Origin: Herbaspirillum rhizosphaerae
GTDB lineage: Bacteria > Pseudomonadota > Gammaproteobacteria > Burkholderiales > Burkholderiaceae_D
Reading direction: 5' to 3'
DNA: 64,000 nt
Assembly: GCF_001189965.1 (NCBI RefSeq)
Contig: NZ_LFLU01000010.1
Span: forward strand, 62,001-126,000
Positions 10,078 through 18,230 of the stretch are shown one piece after another. A model generated the notes under the pieces. It was not told the DNA's origin, did no database searches, and was given only the letters and a program-made list of their open reading frames with translations. A program made the translations under genes and the position numbers. The stretch's first letter is position 1, and every line of letters begins with the position of its first letter.

Positions 10078-10141
10078 GGTTGAGTTTTTCTCTGATGCTG
10101 CGCGATGTTCTTCTGTATTTTTGCTTGCGGCCGCAGTGGCT

Positions 10142-11878
10142 TCAGGCTGCCTGCTGCGAGAATTGTAAACGGTAGAGATTGGCGTACACGCTTTCGTTGG
10201 CCAGCAACTGCTGATGGCTGCCGACTTCGACGATCTGGCCATGCGACAGCACGACGATACGGTCGGCGCGTTCGATGGTCGACAGACGATGTGCAATCAC
10301 GAAGGTGGTGCGGCCTTCCATCAGACGATCCAGGGCGGCCTGCACGGCGCGCTCGGACTCCGTATCGAGCGCCGAGGTGGCTTCGTCGAGGATCAGGATA
10401 GGCGCATCCTTGTAGATCGCACGGGCGATGGCCACGCGCTGGCGCTGGCCGCCGGACAGGCGCGAGCCGTTGTCGCCGATGCGCGTTTCCAGGCCTTCCG
10501 GCATGCCTTCCACGACATCGGTCAGATGCGCCGCCACCACCGCCGCGCGTATGCGCCCGGCATCGGGCTGGGCATCGCCGTAGGCGATGTTGGCCGCCAG
10601 CGTGTCGTCGAACAACACGGTGTTCTGGCTGACCATGGCGATCTGCTGGCGCAGGCTGGTCAGCGAAATCGATTCGATCGGTTTGCCGTCGAGCAGGATC
10701 TCGCCGCCTGTTGCGGAATAGAAGCCGGGGATCAGGCTCACCAGCGTCGACTTGCCGCCGCCGGACATGCCGACGAAGGCGATGGCCTCGCCCGGTTGCA
10801 CGTTCAGGTTGATGTTCTGCAGCGCCAACTGGGTATGGCCGGGATAGGAGAAGTTGACGTTGACCAGATCCAGCTTGCCGCTGCTGCGCGCAGGCAGCGT
10901 CTCGCCGCCGGTGCGTTCGATGGGTTTGTCGATCAGGATGTAGACTTCTTCCGCCGCCGCCATGCCGCGTTGCAAGGGGCCGTTGATTTCCGCCAGTTGC
11001 TTGAGCGGCGCCAGCAGCATCAGCATCGCGGTCAGGAAGGACACGAAACCGCCGACGGTGATCTGGCCGTTGCCCGACTGGATCAGCGCCATCACGATCA
11101 CGACCGCGACGGCGCAGGCAGTCATCAGTTGGGTGATCGGCACCGTGGCGGAAAATGCGGTGGTCATGCGCATCGTGTAACGACGCAGGTTTTCGGCGCG
11201 CTCGTGGAAGCGGCCCTTTTCATAATCGTGGCCGCCGAAGATCTTGATCACTTGCTGCGCACGCGTGGTTTCTTCGATGACTTGCGTCAGTTCCGCATTG
11301 ACGGCCAGCGAATCGCGGTTGAGTTTCTTCAGGCGCTTGCCTGTCATGCGCACCACCACGGACACCAGCGGCAGCAGCACCAGCGTGACGATGGTCAATG
11401 CCCAGTTCAGATACAGCAGCCAGGCCAGCAGGCCCAGCACCGTCAGCGCCGAGCGCACGATGGAGGTGAACACCTTGGTCACCATGTCGATGATCTGCTG
11501 CACCTCGAACATCATCGAGTTGATCACTTTGCCGACCGTATTGGTGGCGTAGAAGTTGACCGGCAGATCCAGCATGCGCGCAAACATCTGGCGGCGCAAT
11601 TCATTGAGGATGCGCGTCGTCACCCAGGTCATCATGTATGAACTGGTGAACGTCGCAATGCCGCGGATGAAGAAAATCCCGATCACCGCCACCGGCACCA
11701 GCCACAGCGAGAAAGTCGGTTTGCCGACGAAACCTTTGTCCAACAGCACCTGAAAGATGTATGGCACTACCGGCTCGGTCGCTGCCGTAACGATCATGGC
11801 GAGAAACGCGATTGCCAGGCGCTTCTTGTGGGGCCAGTGCAGAGCGGCGAGGCGCTTCATATTGTGGGACAAAAACAT
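10142..11878 (-). CDS. msbA: Lipid A export ABC transporter, permease/ATPase
   Basis: Half-size ABC exporter of 578 residues that flips lipid A-core across the inner membrane. An N-terminal six-helix transmembrane domain (about residues 20-310) precedes the nucleotide-binding domain, with Walker A GMSGGGKST, signature LSGGQRQRVAIARA, Walker B ILILDEATSALD and the switch His in FVIAHRL. The start ATG at 11878 follows AAGGAA by about 7 bases; a second Met at 11860 is possible. It heads the minus-strand core-glycosyltransferase run, consistent with LPS assembly. The 290 bases upstream hold only a possible TACAAT (12034-12039, minus) and an imperfect stem (12062-12087). Confidence 0.94.
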   Translation of the reverse strand: MFLSHNMKRLAALHWPHKKRLAIAFLAMIVTAATEPVVPYIFQVLLDKGFVGKPTFSLWLVPVAVIGIFFIRGIATFTSSYMMTWVTTRILNELRRQMFARMLDLPVNFYATNTVGKVINSMMFEVQQIIDMVTKVFTSIVRSALTVLGLLAWLLYLNWALTIVTLVLLPLVSVVVRMTGKRLKKLNRDSLAVNAELTQVIEETTRAQQVIKIFGGHDYEKGRFHERAENLRRYTMRMTTAFSATVPITQLMTACAVAVVIVMALIQSGNGQITVGGFVSFLTAMLMLLAPLKQLAEINGPLQRGMAAAEEVYILIDKPIERTGGETLPARSSGKLDLVNVNFSYPGHTQLALQNINLNVQPGEAIAFVGMSGGGKSTLVSLIPGFYSATGGEILLDGKPIESISLTSLRQQIAMVSQNTVLFDDTLAANIAYGDAQPDAGRIRAAVVAAHLTDVVEGMPEGLETRIGDNGSRLSGGQRQRVAIARAIYKDAPILILDEATSALDTESERAVQAALDRLMEGRTTFVIAHRLSTIERADRIVVLSHGQIVEVGSHQQLLANESVYANLYRLQFSQQAA

Positions 11879-12168
11879 GCTGTTCCTTACTGATTGCTGC
11901 AATTGAAAATGCGATGGGCGATCATGCCACGGCCAGCGGTTTGCGGGTGCGTCAGCGTCCCTTCCGGGCCGTTCGCGACGCTCCTGGATGCGCCTCAAAA
12001 GCGCAGCCAGGTCGCAAATCGGAGAAACCGCACATTGTAATGCAAGGGAGGGGCGAATTGACCCGCCGGGCATGTAAAGCAGGCGGGAATAAATTTGTCG
12101 GTATGGCAACTTTTTGGCCGGATCTGCCGCCCGGCGTCGGGTGCGCCTTGGCGCGGTCTGCACTGCGA

Positions 12169-12747
12169 TCAGCGGCGTACCAGCGCGATCAGGTATTTGC
12201 AGGCTTTGCTGCCTGGGTTGGTAAACACGCAATCCATCGGCGGGCCAAGCTGGAGGCAGTCGCCCGGATTGAGCTGGTGCTCCTGTTCGCCTTCGCGGAA
12301 CAGCAGGCGGCCTTCGAGCATCAGGATCTGCTCATGCTGGAAGGTGAAGGCGCTGGCCGGATAGGGGACGCTGACCTTGGCCGGCAAGACGATTTCCAGC
12401 AATTCCAGCATGCCGCCGGCGGGCGGCGACAGGGTGCGGCGGGTATAGCCGGTTTCGGGGTCGGTCCAGACATTCTGATGCGCGTGCTGGTTCAGGCGGT
12501 TGCCGTTCTGTTCCGCCAGCGACAGCAGCATCGACAGCGCCAGGCCAAACGCGCCCGACAAGCGGCCCAGTACGGTGGCGGTGGGGCTGGCCTCGCCGCG
12601 CTCGATCTTGCTGATCATGGCCTTCGACACGCCGGAGCGCTCGGACAATTCCGCCAGCGACCAGCCCCGGCTTCCACGTTCGATCTTGATGCGGGTGGAA
12701 ATGGCCTGGGTGGGGTCTTCTGCGATGAGGGCGTGAGAGGTATTCAA
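12169..12747 (-). CDS. XRE-family transcriptional regulator with C-terminal cupin
   Basis: 192-residue regulator: helix-turn-helix of the HTH_3 type at about residues 16-72 (WSLAELSERSGVSKAMISKIERG) and a small cupin sensor at about 110-185 (HEQILMLEGRLLF, LNPGDCLQLGPP). Such XRE-cupin proteins usually repress or activate a neighbouring amine, amino acid or heterocycle catabolic operon in response to its substrate. It is divergent from the monooxygenase gene, sharing a 279-base control region with palindromes, so it is the likely local regulator of that cluster. The effector is unknown. Confidence 0.9.
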   Translation of the reverse strand: MNTSHALIAEDPTQAISTRIKIERGSRGWSLAELSERSGVSKAMISKIERGEASPTATVLGRLSGAFGLALSMLLSLAEQNGNRLNQHAHQNVWTDPETGYTRRTLSPPAGGMLELLEIVLPAKVSVPYPASAFTFQHEQILMLEGRLLFREGEQEHQLNPGDCLQLGPPMDCVFTNPGSKACKYLIALVRR

Positions 12748-12779
12748 GCGGATGAAAGATCGATGTCGGTAAGGCTCGG

Positions 12780-12785
12780 ATTATA
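12780..12785 (-). promoter_or_regulatory. Candidate -10 box of the XRE-cupin gene
   Basis: Perfect TATAAT on the minus strand about 33 bases before the regulator ATG. The best -35 at 17-18 bases is only TTTTCC-like, so activator help or a weak promoter is likely. Confidence 0.45.
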
Positions 12786-12838
12786 ACCGCTGCACCGGAC
12801 CGGGGAAAACCGGAAGGACGCGCGCACCACGACCGGGC

Positions 12839-12852
12839 TTGATCCGGATCAA
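12839..12852. promoter_or_regulatory. Perfect FNR/ANR-type box
   Basis: TTGATCCGGATCAA is a perfect 14-base palindrome that matches the known FNR/ANR consensus TTGAT-N4-ATCAA at all ten fixed positions. It lies in the divergent region between the XRE-cupin regulator and the monooxygenase gene. Its centre is about 32 bases upstream of a TAAAAA (12875-12880), which would fit class II activation toward the catabolic operon, and about 76 bases upstream of the better TATAGT -10. Regulator identity is inferred from the consensus only. Confidence 0.6.
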
Positions 12853-12867
12853 TGTGGGGCATCTTTA

Positions 12868-12878
12868 TTTAGTCTAAA
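12868..12878. promoter_or_regulatory. Palindrome, candidate operator for the XRE-cupin regulator
   Basis: TTTAGTCTAAA, 5-base inverted arms around one T, ends 17 bases before the predicted -35 of the monooxygenase operon. Short palindromes of this size are usual XRE targets. No second copy was noted nearby. Confidence 0.3.
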
Positions 12879-12895
12879 AAATATGTAAAATATTC

Positions 12896-12924
12896 TTGCA
12901 TAGTGTATTTTTGTCCAATATAGT
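12896..12924 (+). promoter_or_regulatory. Predicted sigma-70 promoter of the monooxygenase operon
   Basis: TTGCAT (12896-12901), 17-base spacer, TATAGT (12919-12924). It lies in an AT-rich stretch unlike the surroundings and predicts a leader of about 95 bases before the ATG at 13027. Confidence 0.55.
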
Positions 12925-13026
12925 AAACGACAGATAAGTAGAAAAAATACAATCAAGATGCACCTGATGTCTTGAGTTTGCATCGTTTATAGCAACAAGA
13001 AAAGCATTCACTATCGAGGAGACCGG

Positions 13027-14394
13027 ATGTCCAAGGAAATCCATTTCAACGCATTCGACATGAACTGCGTTGGTCATATCCAGCAAGGCCTGTGGCGCCA
13101 TCCGCGCGACCGTTCCGCCGATTATCGCGACATCCGTTATTGGATGGACTACGCAAAAAAGCTTGAGAAGGGCTTGTTCGACGGCATCTTCTTCGCCGAC
13201 GTGGTCGGCGTCTACGACGTGTATGCCGGCAACCCGGACGCCGCCATCCGCGGCGCGGTGCAGGTGCCGGTCAATGATCCGACCATGCTGATCCCGGCCA
13301 TGGCGGGCGTCACCACCCACCTCGGTTTCGGCGTCACCAGCAATCTTGTGTACGAATCGCCCTTCCTGTTTGCGCGCCGCATGTCGACGCTCGACCACCT
13401 GACGGGCGGGCGCGTCGGCTGGAACATCGTGACCGGCTATCTGGACAGCGCAGCGCGCGCCATCGGCCTGTCCGGCCAGATGGCCCACGACGACCGCTAC
13501 GATCTGGCGGACGAATACATGGAACTGGTCTACAAACTATGGGAAGGCAGCTGGGAAGACGGCGCCGTGCAGGTTAACCGTGCCGACGGCTTTTACGCCG
13601 ATCCATCCAAAGTACACGTCGTCCACCATCGTGGACGCCAGTATCAGGTCGACGCCATGCATCTGTCGGAGCCCTCGCCGCAACGCACCCCGGTGCTGTA
13701 TCAGGCCGGCTCCTCCACGCGCGGTCGCCAGTTCGCCGCCACGCATGCCGAGTGCGTCTTCGTCAACGGCCAGAGCAAGGACGGGGTCAAGAACATCGTG
13801 GACGATATCCGCGCACAGGCCGTGGCCTTGGGGCGCGCTGCCGCCGACATCAAGGTCTTCCTCGGCGCCACCATCATCACGGCGCCAACCGAAAGCCAGG
13901 CCAAGGAAAAATTCGCCGAATATCAGCGCTACGTCAGCTCGGAAGCGGCGCTGGTGCACGCCGCCGCCTCCATGGGCATCGACTTCGCCAAATACGACAT
14001 GGATGAGCCGATCGAAACCGGCAAGAGCCAGGCCATCGTCTCCAACGTCGAAGCCATGACGCGCAGCGCCGGTCCGCAATGGACCAAGCGCAAGCTGCTG
14101 GAACAGATGACGCTCGGCAGCCGCCAGCAACCGCTGGTGGGATCGGCGGAGCAGGTGGCGGACGCCCTGATGGGCTGGTCGGAGGAAGCCGGCGTCGACG
14201 GCTTCAACCTGTCGCGCACCGTGGTGCCGGAGTGCTTCGACGACATCATCGAGCTGGTGGTGCCGATTCTCCAGGAGCGCGGCGCCTACAAGACCGCTTA
14301 CAAGCAGGGACCGTTGCGCGAGAAGTTGTTCGGCACGCCACGCCTGCCGGGCAGCCATAGCGCCAATCAGTACCGGATCCACCCCAAGCCGTAA
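13027..14394 (+). CDS. FMN-dependent monooxygenase, NtaA/SnaA/DszA family
   Basis: Flavin-dependent oxygenase of the bacterial-luciferase fold, 455 residues, typical of the NtaA/SnaA/DszA/SoxA subfamily, which uses reduced FMN supplied by a separate reductase. Family marks: HIQQGLWRHPRDRSADY near the start, LFDGIFFADVVGVYDVY, STLDHLTGGRVGWNIVT (about residues 120-137) and LYQAGSSTRGRQFAA. Relatives act on nitrilotriacetate, dibenzothiophene sulfone, pyridine and other N- or S-compounds. ATG 13027 follows GAGGAGA. It is first in a run with flavin reductase, transporter, aldehyde dehydrogenase and, further on, an amidohydrolase. The substrate is not predictable from this sequence alone. Confidence 0.93.
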   Translation: MSKEIHFNAFDMNCVGHIQQGLWRHPRDRSADYRDIRYWMDYAKKLEKGLFDGIFFADVVGVYDVYAGNPDAAIRGAVQVPVNDPTMLIPAMAGVTTHLGFGVTSNLVYESPFLFARRMSTLDHLTGGRVGWNIVTGYLDSAARAIGLSGQMAHDDRYDLADEYMELVYKLWEGSWEDGAVQVNRADGFYADPSKVHVVHHRGRQYQVDAMHLSEPSPQRTPVLYQAGSSTRGRQFAATHAECVFVNGQSKDGVKNIVDDIRAQAVALGRAAADIKVFLGATIITAPTESQAKEKFAEYQRYVSSEAALVHAAASMGIDFAKYDMDEPIETGKSQAIVSNVEAMTRSAGPQWTKRKLLEQMTLGSRQQPLVGSAEQVADALMGWSEEAGVDGFNLSRTVVPECFDDIIELVVPILQERGAYKTAYKQGPLREKLFGTPRLPGSHSANQYRIHPKP

Positions 14395-14551
14395 CACCGG
14401 GCGAGGCAAGGCCCGCTCTTCCGTTCAATGAGTCAGACGGCGCATCGCATTCTTGCCATGCGCCGCGGGAGAGCGTTCGCCTGCCGATCCGGATATCAGG
14501 ATTTTCATCGCGCAGTCCGTTCCACCGGTTTCACCATAGAGAAGGCCCGTC

Positions 14552-15046
14552 ATGATCGATAAAGCCATTTTCCGCGAAGCGATGTCCAGCTTCGGCGCCG
14601 CCGTCAACGTCATCACCAGCGACGGTCCCGCAGGCCTGGCCGGATGCACCGTATCCGCCGTCTGCAGCGTCACCGACGAACCGCCGACGCTGATGCTCTG
14701 CATCAACCGCGACAGCCGCAACAACGCCATCTTCAAAGAGAACGGCGCCTTGTGCATCAACGTGTTGTCGGCCAGCCAGCAGCAACTGGCGGTCTTGTTT
14801 TCGAGCAAAGGCGTCGACGTCAGGGAACGCTTCCTGTCCGCCGAATGGGAGCGCCTCGACACCGGCGCGCCGGTGCTGGTCGATGCGCTGGTGGCGCTCG
14901 ATTGCAAGATCGATTCGGTATCGGAAGTCGGCACCCACAGCGTGTTCTTTTGCTCCGTACAGGCGGCGCGCAGCAACAAGGGTATGGAAGCGCTGATTTA
15001 TCTGGGCCGCAATTTCCATCGTTTGCCCACAGCGCTTGCAGCCTGA
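14552..15046 (+). CDS. Flavin reductase (HpaC/RutF-like), partner of the monooxygenase
   Basis: 164-residue flavin reductase-like (split-barrel) protein that would use NAD(P)H to supply reduced FMN to the oxygenase encoded just upstream. Recognisable family start: FREAMSSFGAAVNVITSDGPAG, then GCTVSAVCSVTDEPPTLMLCINRDSR and a C-terminal LIYLGRNFHRL. ATG 14552 follows GAGAAGG. The oxygenase-reductase pairing is standard for two-component flavin systems. The 157 bases between the two genes contain no clear terminator. Confidence 0.9.
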   Translation: MIDKAIFREAMSSFGAAVNVITSDGPAGLAGCTVSAVCSVTDEPPTLMLCINRDSRNNAIFKENGALCINVLSASQQQLAVLFSSKGVDVRERFLSAEWERLDTGAPVLVDALVALDCKIDSVSEVGTHSVFFCSVQAARSNKGMEALIYLGRNFHRLPTALAA

Positions 15047-15083
15047 GAGGCTGAGTAAGAAATTGAACGCAAACTCATCCCCC

Positions 15084-16310
15084 ATGCCGTCTCATCAGAC
15101 CGCTGCGCTGCCCGGCAAGATGCGCTCCCTGTTCATCTTGCTGCTGTGTGAAATCGGCGCGATGGCGGTGTGGTTTTCTTCCGCCGCCGTGGTGGCGACG
15201 ATCAAGCGCACGCAGGCCATCCCGGCGCTGGATCAGGCGCTGCTGACCAGCTCGGTGCAGTTCGGCTTTGTTGCCGGCACGGTGATCAGCGCTTTGCTGT
15301 CGCTGGCCGATCGCTACGATCCGCGCCGCCTGTTCATGGCGTCCGCGCTGGTGGCGGCTGCCGCCACCGGCTTGCTGGCGCTGATGCCGCCGGTCGGACC
15401 GGCTGTGTTCCTGCTGCGCTTCATCACCGGCATGTGCATGGCCGGCGTATATCCGGTCGGCATGCGGCTGGCGGTGACGTGGGCGCAGCGCGACATGGGT
15501 TTGCTGATTGGTTTGCTGGTAGGCGGACTGACATTCGGTTCGGCCAGTCCCCATTTGCTGGCGGCCATGGGCGGCATCGACTGGCGCGCCATTTACGCGA
15601 CGGCGGCGGCGTGCGCGGCCCTGTCCGGCGTCGGCATTCTGTTGTGCGGACTCGGTCCCAACATGGCGCGCAGCAGTCGCATCGATTTCAACTACATGGC
15701 CCAGGCCTGGCGCCATCCTGCGATTCGCCTGGCCAACCTGGGCTACCTCGGCCACATGTGGGAGCTGTACGCCATGTGGGCCTGGCTGGCGGCTTTTCTG
15801 GCGGCGAGTTTTGCGGCGGCCGGCATGGCGCGTGCGGACCATTTCGCCAGCCTGTGGACCTTTGCCGCGGTTGCCATCGGCGCGGTCGGCGCCGGCGGCG
15901 GCGGCTGGCTGGCGGATCGTTTCGGGCGCACCACGCTGACCATCGCGGCGATGGCGACCAGCGCCTGCTGCGCGGTGCTGATCGCTTTCCTGTTCGGCAT
16001 GACGCCCTGGCTGGTGGTGCCGGTTGCGCTGGCATGGGGGATTTCGGTGATCGCCGACTCCGCCCAGTTCTCCGCCAGCGTGGCCGAGCTGGGCGAGGCG
16101 TCCATGACGGGAACATTGCTGACGGTGCAAACCTGCGCGGGATTTCTTCTGACGCTGGCGAGCATCCACCTGGTGCCGGAAGCGGTGGCATGGGCGGGTT
16201 GGCGCGCCGGCTTCTTCCTGCTGGCGATCGGTCCCGCGCTCGGCTGCATCGCCATGTATCGCCTGCGTCTGCGGCCGGAGGCAGTGCGTCTTGCAAACGG
16301 AAAAAGATAG
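15084..16310 (+). CDS. MFS transporter
   Basis: Major facilitator protein of about 408 residues with twelve predicted membrane helices, beginning MPSHQTAALPGKMRSLFILLL. The loop 2-3 motif appears as ADRYDPRRLF and its counterpart in the second half as ADRFGRTTL. It sits between the flavin reductase and the aldehyde dehydrogenase and may import the cluster's substrate. The start is uncertain: in-frame TTG codons at 15036 and 15063 and an ATG at 15120 also exist, and none has a strong ribosome site. The upstream gene ends at 15046. Confidence 0.85.
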   Translation: MPSHQTAALPGKMRSLFILLLCEIGAMAVWFSSAAVVATIKRTQAIPALDQALLTSSVQFGFVAGTVISALLSLADRYDPRRLFMASALVAAAATGLLALMPPVGPAVFLLRFITGMCMAGVYPVGMRLAVTWAQRDMGLLIGLLVGGLTFGSASPHLLAAMGGIDWRAIYATAAACAALSGVGILLCGLGPNMARSSRIDFNYMAQAWRHPAIRLANLGYLGHMWELYAMWAWLAAFLAASFAAAGMARADHFASLWTFAAVAIGAVGAGGGGWLADRFGRTTLTIAAMATSACCAVLIAFLFGMTPWLVVPVALAWGISVIADSAQFSASVAELGEASMTGTLLTVQTCAGFLLTLASIHLVPEAVAWAGWRAGFFLLAIGPALGCIAMYRLRLRPEAVRLANGKR

Positions 16311-16337
16311 ATAGTCCCAACAACATAAGGTCGAGTG

Positions 16338-17768
16338 ATGAACAACTATCCTGAAATTCAATTCCTGATCAACGGCAACTGGATCCACTGCGCCGGCAAG
16401 CCGGTCCTCAACCCGGCCGATGAAAGCGTGATCGGCAGCGTGCCGATGGCCACACCGCTGCATCTGGAGCTGGCGTTGCAGGCCGCCGATGCGGGCTTTC
16501 ATATCTGGAAGAACATGGCTCCCGCCAAGCGCGCGGAAATCATGTTGCGCGCCTGCGACCTGATGCGCGAACGGGTCGACATCATTGCCGCCGCCATCAC
16601 GCTGGAGCAGGGCAAGACGCTGGCGCAGGCGCGCGCCGAAGTGCTGCGCGGCTGCGATCTGATCGCCTGGGACGCCAACGAAGGCCGTCGCCTGTATGGC
16701 CGCCTGATTCCTGCTGAACCGGGGATGCGGCACACCGTATTCCGTGAACCGGTCGGCGTGGTCGCCGCTTTCACGCCGTGGAATTTTCCTCTGAGCTCGC
16801 CGGCGCGCAAAGTCGGCGGCGCACTGGCGGCAGGTTGCTCCATCATTCTCAAGGCGGCGGAAGAAACGCCCGCCGGCGCCGTCATGCTGGCGCGCGCTTT
16901 CACTGATGCAGGTTTGCCGCCGGGCGTGCTCAACCTGGTGTTCGGCGATCCGGCGCAGATTTCAGAAACGCTGATCTGCCATCCGCTGGTGCGGCTGGTG
17001 ACTTTCACCGGTTCGACCGTGGTCGGCAAACAGCTGGCGGCGATGGCGGCGCGCCACATGAAGCCGGTGATCATGGAACTCGGCGGACACGCGCCGGTAA
17101 TCGTCTGCGAAGACGCCGATCCCGAGCTGGCGGCGACGATCTCTTTGCAGGGCAAGCTCAACAACGGCGGCCAGGTGTGCGTGGCGCCGACGCGCTTCTT
17201 CGTGCATCGCGCCATCTACGATAGGTTCGTTGCGGCCTGTGCCGCCTTCGGCGAAAAGATCCGCGTCGGCGACGGCATGCGCGAGGACGTGCAGATCGGC
17301 CCGGTCACCAACGTGCGCCGGGTGCAAGCCCTGGACGCCATGGTCGACGATGCGCTGCTGTACGGCGCGCGCATCGTGTGCGGCGGCAAGCGCCTGCCCG
17401 GCGCCGGCTATCACTTTCCGTTCACGGTGCTGGCCGATGTGCCGGTGACGGCGCTGGCGATGCGTGAAGAACCGTTCGGACCGCTCTGCCTGATCAGCCC
17501 GGTCGACAACATCGACGAGGCCATCGACAAAGCCAACGCGTTGCCGTTCGGCCTGGCCGGCTACGCCTTCACCGAATCGGCCAACTATGCCTACAAGCTG
17601 GCGACCGAACTGGAAGTCGGCAATCTGGCCATCAATCACATGGTGTCCGCTGTGTCAGAGACGCCGTTCGGCGGCGTCAAGGACAGCGGTTACGGACGCG
17701 AAGGAGGCACCGAGGGACTGGAACATTACACCCACGTCAAATCGGTGTCGCACAAGTTGCTGGGATAG
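16338..17768 (+). CDS. NAD(P)-dependent aldehyde dehydrogenase, succinate-semialdehyde type
   Basis: 476-residue aldehyde dehydrogenase. The cofactor-binding TPWNFPLSSPARKVGGALAA, the general-base Glu in MELGGHAP (about residue 249) and the nucleophilic Cys in GGQVCVAPTRF (about residue 283) are all present, as is EEPFGPL near the C-terminus. It is most like GabD-type succinate-semialdehyde dehydrogenases, though related enzymes act on other omega-acid semialdehydes. ATG 16338 is 7 bases after AAGG; a GTG at 16335 is less likely. Its place next to a two-component oxygenase suggests it oxidises an aldehyde formed after ring or chain cleavage. Confidence 0.93.
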   Translation: MNNYPEIQFLINGNWIHCAGKPVLNPADESVIGSVPMATPLHLELALQAADAGFHIWKNMAPAKRAEIMLRACDLMRERVDIIAAAITLEQGKTLAQARAEVLRGCDLIAWDANEGRRLYGRLIPAEPGMRHTVFREPVGVVAAFTPWNFPLSSPARKVGGALAAGCSIILKAAEETPAGAVMLARAFTDAGLPPGVLNLVFGDPAQISETLICHPLVRLVTFTGSTVVGKQLAAMAARHMKPVIMELGGHAPVIVCEDADPELAATISLQGKLNNGGQVCVAPTRFFVHRAIYDRFVAACAAFGEKIRVGDGMREDVQIGPVTNVRRVQALDAMVDDALLYGARIVCGGKRLPGAGYHFPFTVLADVPVTALAMREEPFGPLCLISPVDNIDEAIDKANALPFGLAGYAFTESANYAYKLATELEVGNLAINHMVSAVSETPFGGVKDSGYGREGGTEGLEHYTHVKSVSHKLLG

Positions 17769-17808
17769 ATCCTGTTCTTGGCGCTGTTCTTGCTGCGGAG
17801 GGGACGCC

Positions 17809-18024
17809 ATGCAATCCGTCCGTGTCCTTCTGTTTTATTTTGCATTTTTTGTTCTTGAGTTAGTTCGTCAGTCCGGTTCGCCAGTCATCTGCGCTGGGAA
17901 CCTCGCAGTCCATCGTCGCCTGTTTCTGCTGCTCGCACGTCGTTGTACCGGCGGCAGACCACGCTTATTGTCGTTTGCATTTGTCAATTGTCAATTCAAG
18001 GGGGGATTCAATGAGTGCAGTTAG
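17809..18024 (+). CDS. Possible small hydrophobic leader protein
   Basis: A 71-codon frame that starts at ATG 17809, five bases after a strong GGAGGGG, and overlaps the start of the DUF3311 gene by 14 bases. The first 20 residues are strongly hydrophobic (VRVLLFYFAFFVLELV); the rest resembles no family I know. It could be a coupling leader for the transporter pair or a chance frame. The same interval contains a tandem TTGTCAA repeat at about 17984-17997. Confidence 0.22.
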   Translation: MQSVRVLLFYFAFFVLELVRQSGSPVICAGNLAVHRRLFLLLARRCTGGRPRLLSFAFVNCQFKGGFNECS

Positions 18025-18229
18025 GTATCTTGCGTTAGTGCCCGTGGCAGCCGTCATGCTCGGGCCGTTTTTCGCCAATCGTGTCACGCCGTTTTTGTTC
18101 GGCCTGCCGTTTCTGCTGTCGTGGATGGCGCTGTCGCTGGCGATGACCTCGGTGGTGATGTACATCGTGTATCGCTTCGACCCGCGCAATGCGCCCGGCT
18201 ATGTTGAACTCGGCGAGCAGGGAGAGTGA
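18011..18229 (+). CDS. DUF3311 small membrane protein, partner of the symporter
   Basis: 72-residue protein with two hydrophobic helices (about residues 6-25 and 32-52), ending VYRFDPRNAPG, typical of DUF3311. Members are commonly encoded immediately before a sodium:solute symporter and are thought to be its accessory subunit. ATG 18011 follows AAGGGGG; its TGA is one base from the symporter ATG. Function beyond this association is not established. Confidence 0.85.
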   Translation: MSAVRYLALVPVAAVMLGPFFANRVTPFLFGLPFLLSWMALSLAMTSVVMYIVYRFDPRNAPGYVELGEQGE

Positions 18230-18230
18230 C

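Noticed and set aside
12062-12087. CCCGCC/GGCGGG stem downstream of the XRE-cupin gene as a terminator
   Set aside because: Long loop, six pairs, and no T run on the minus strand.
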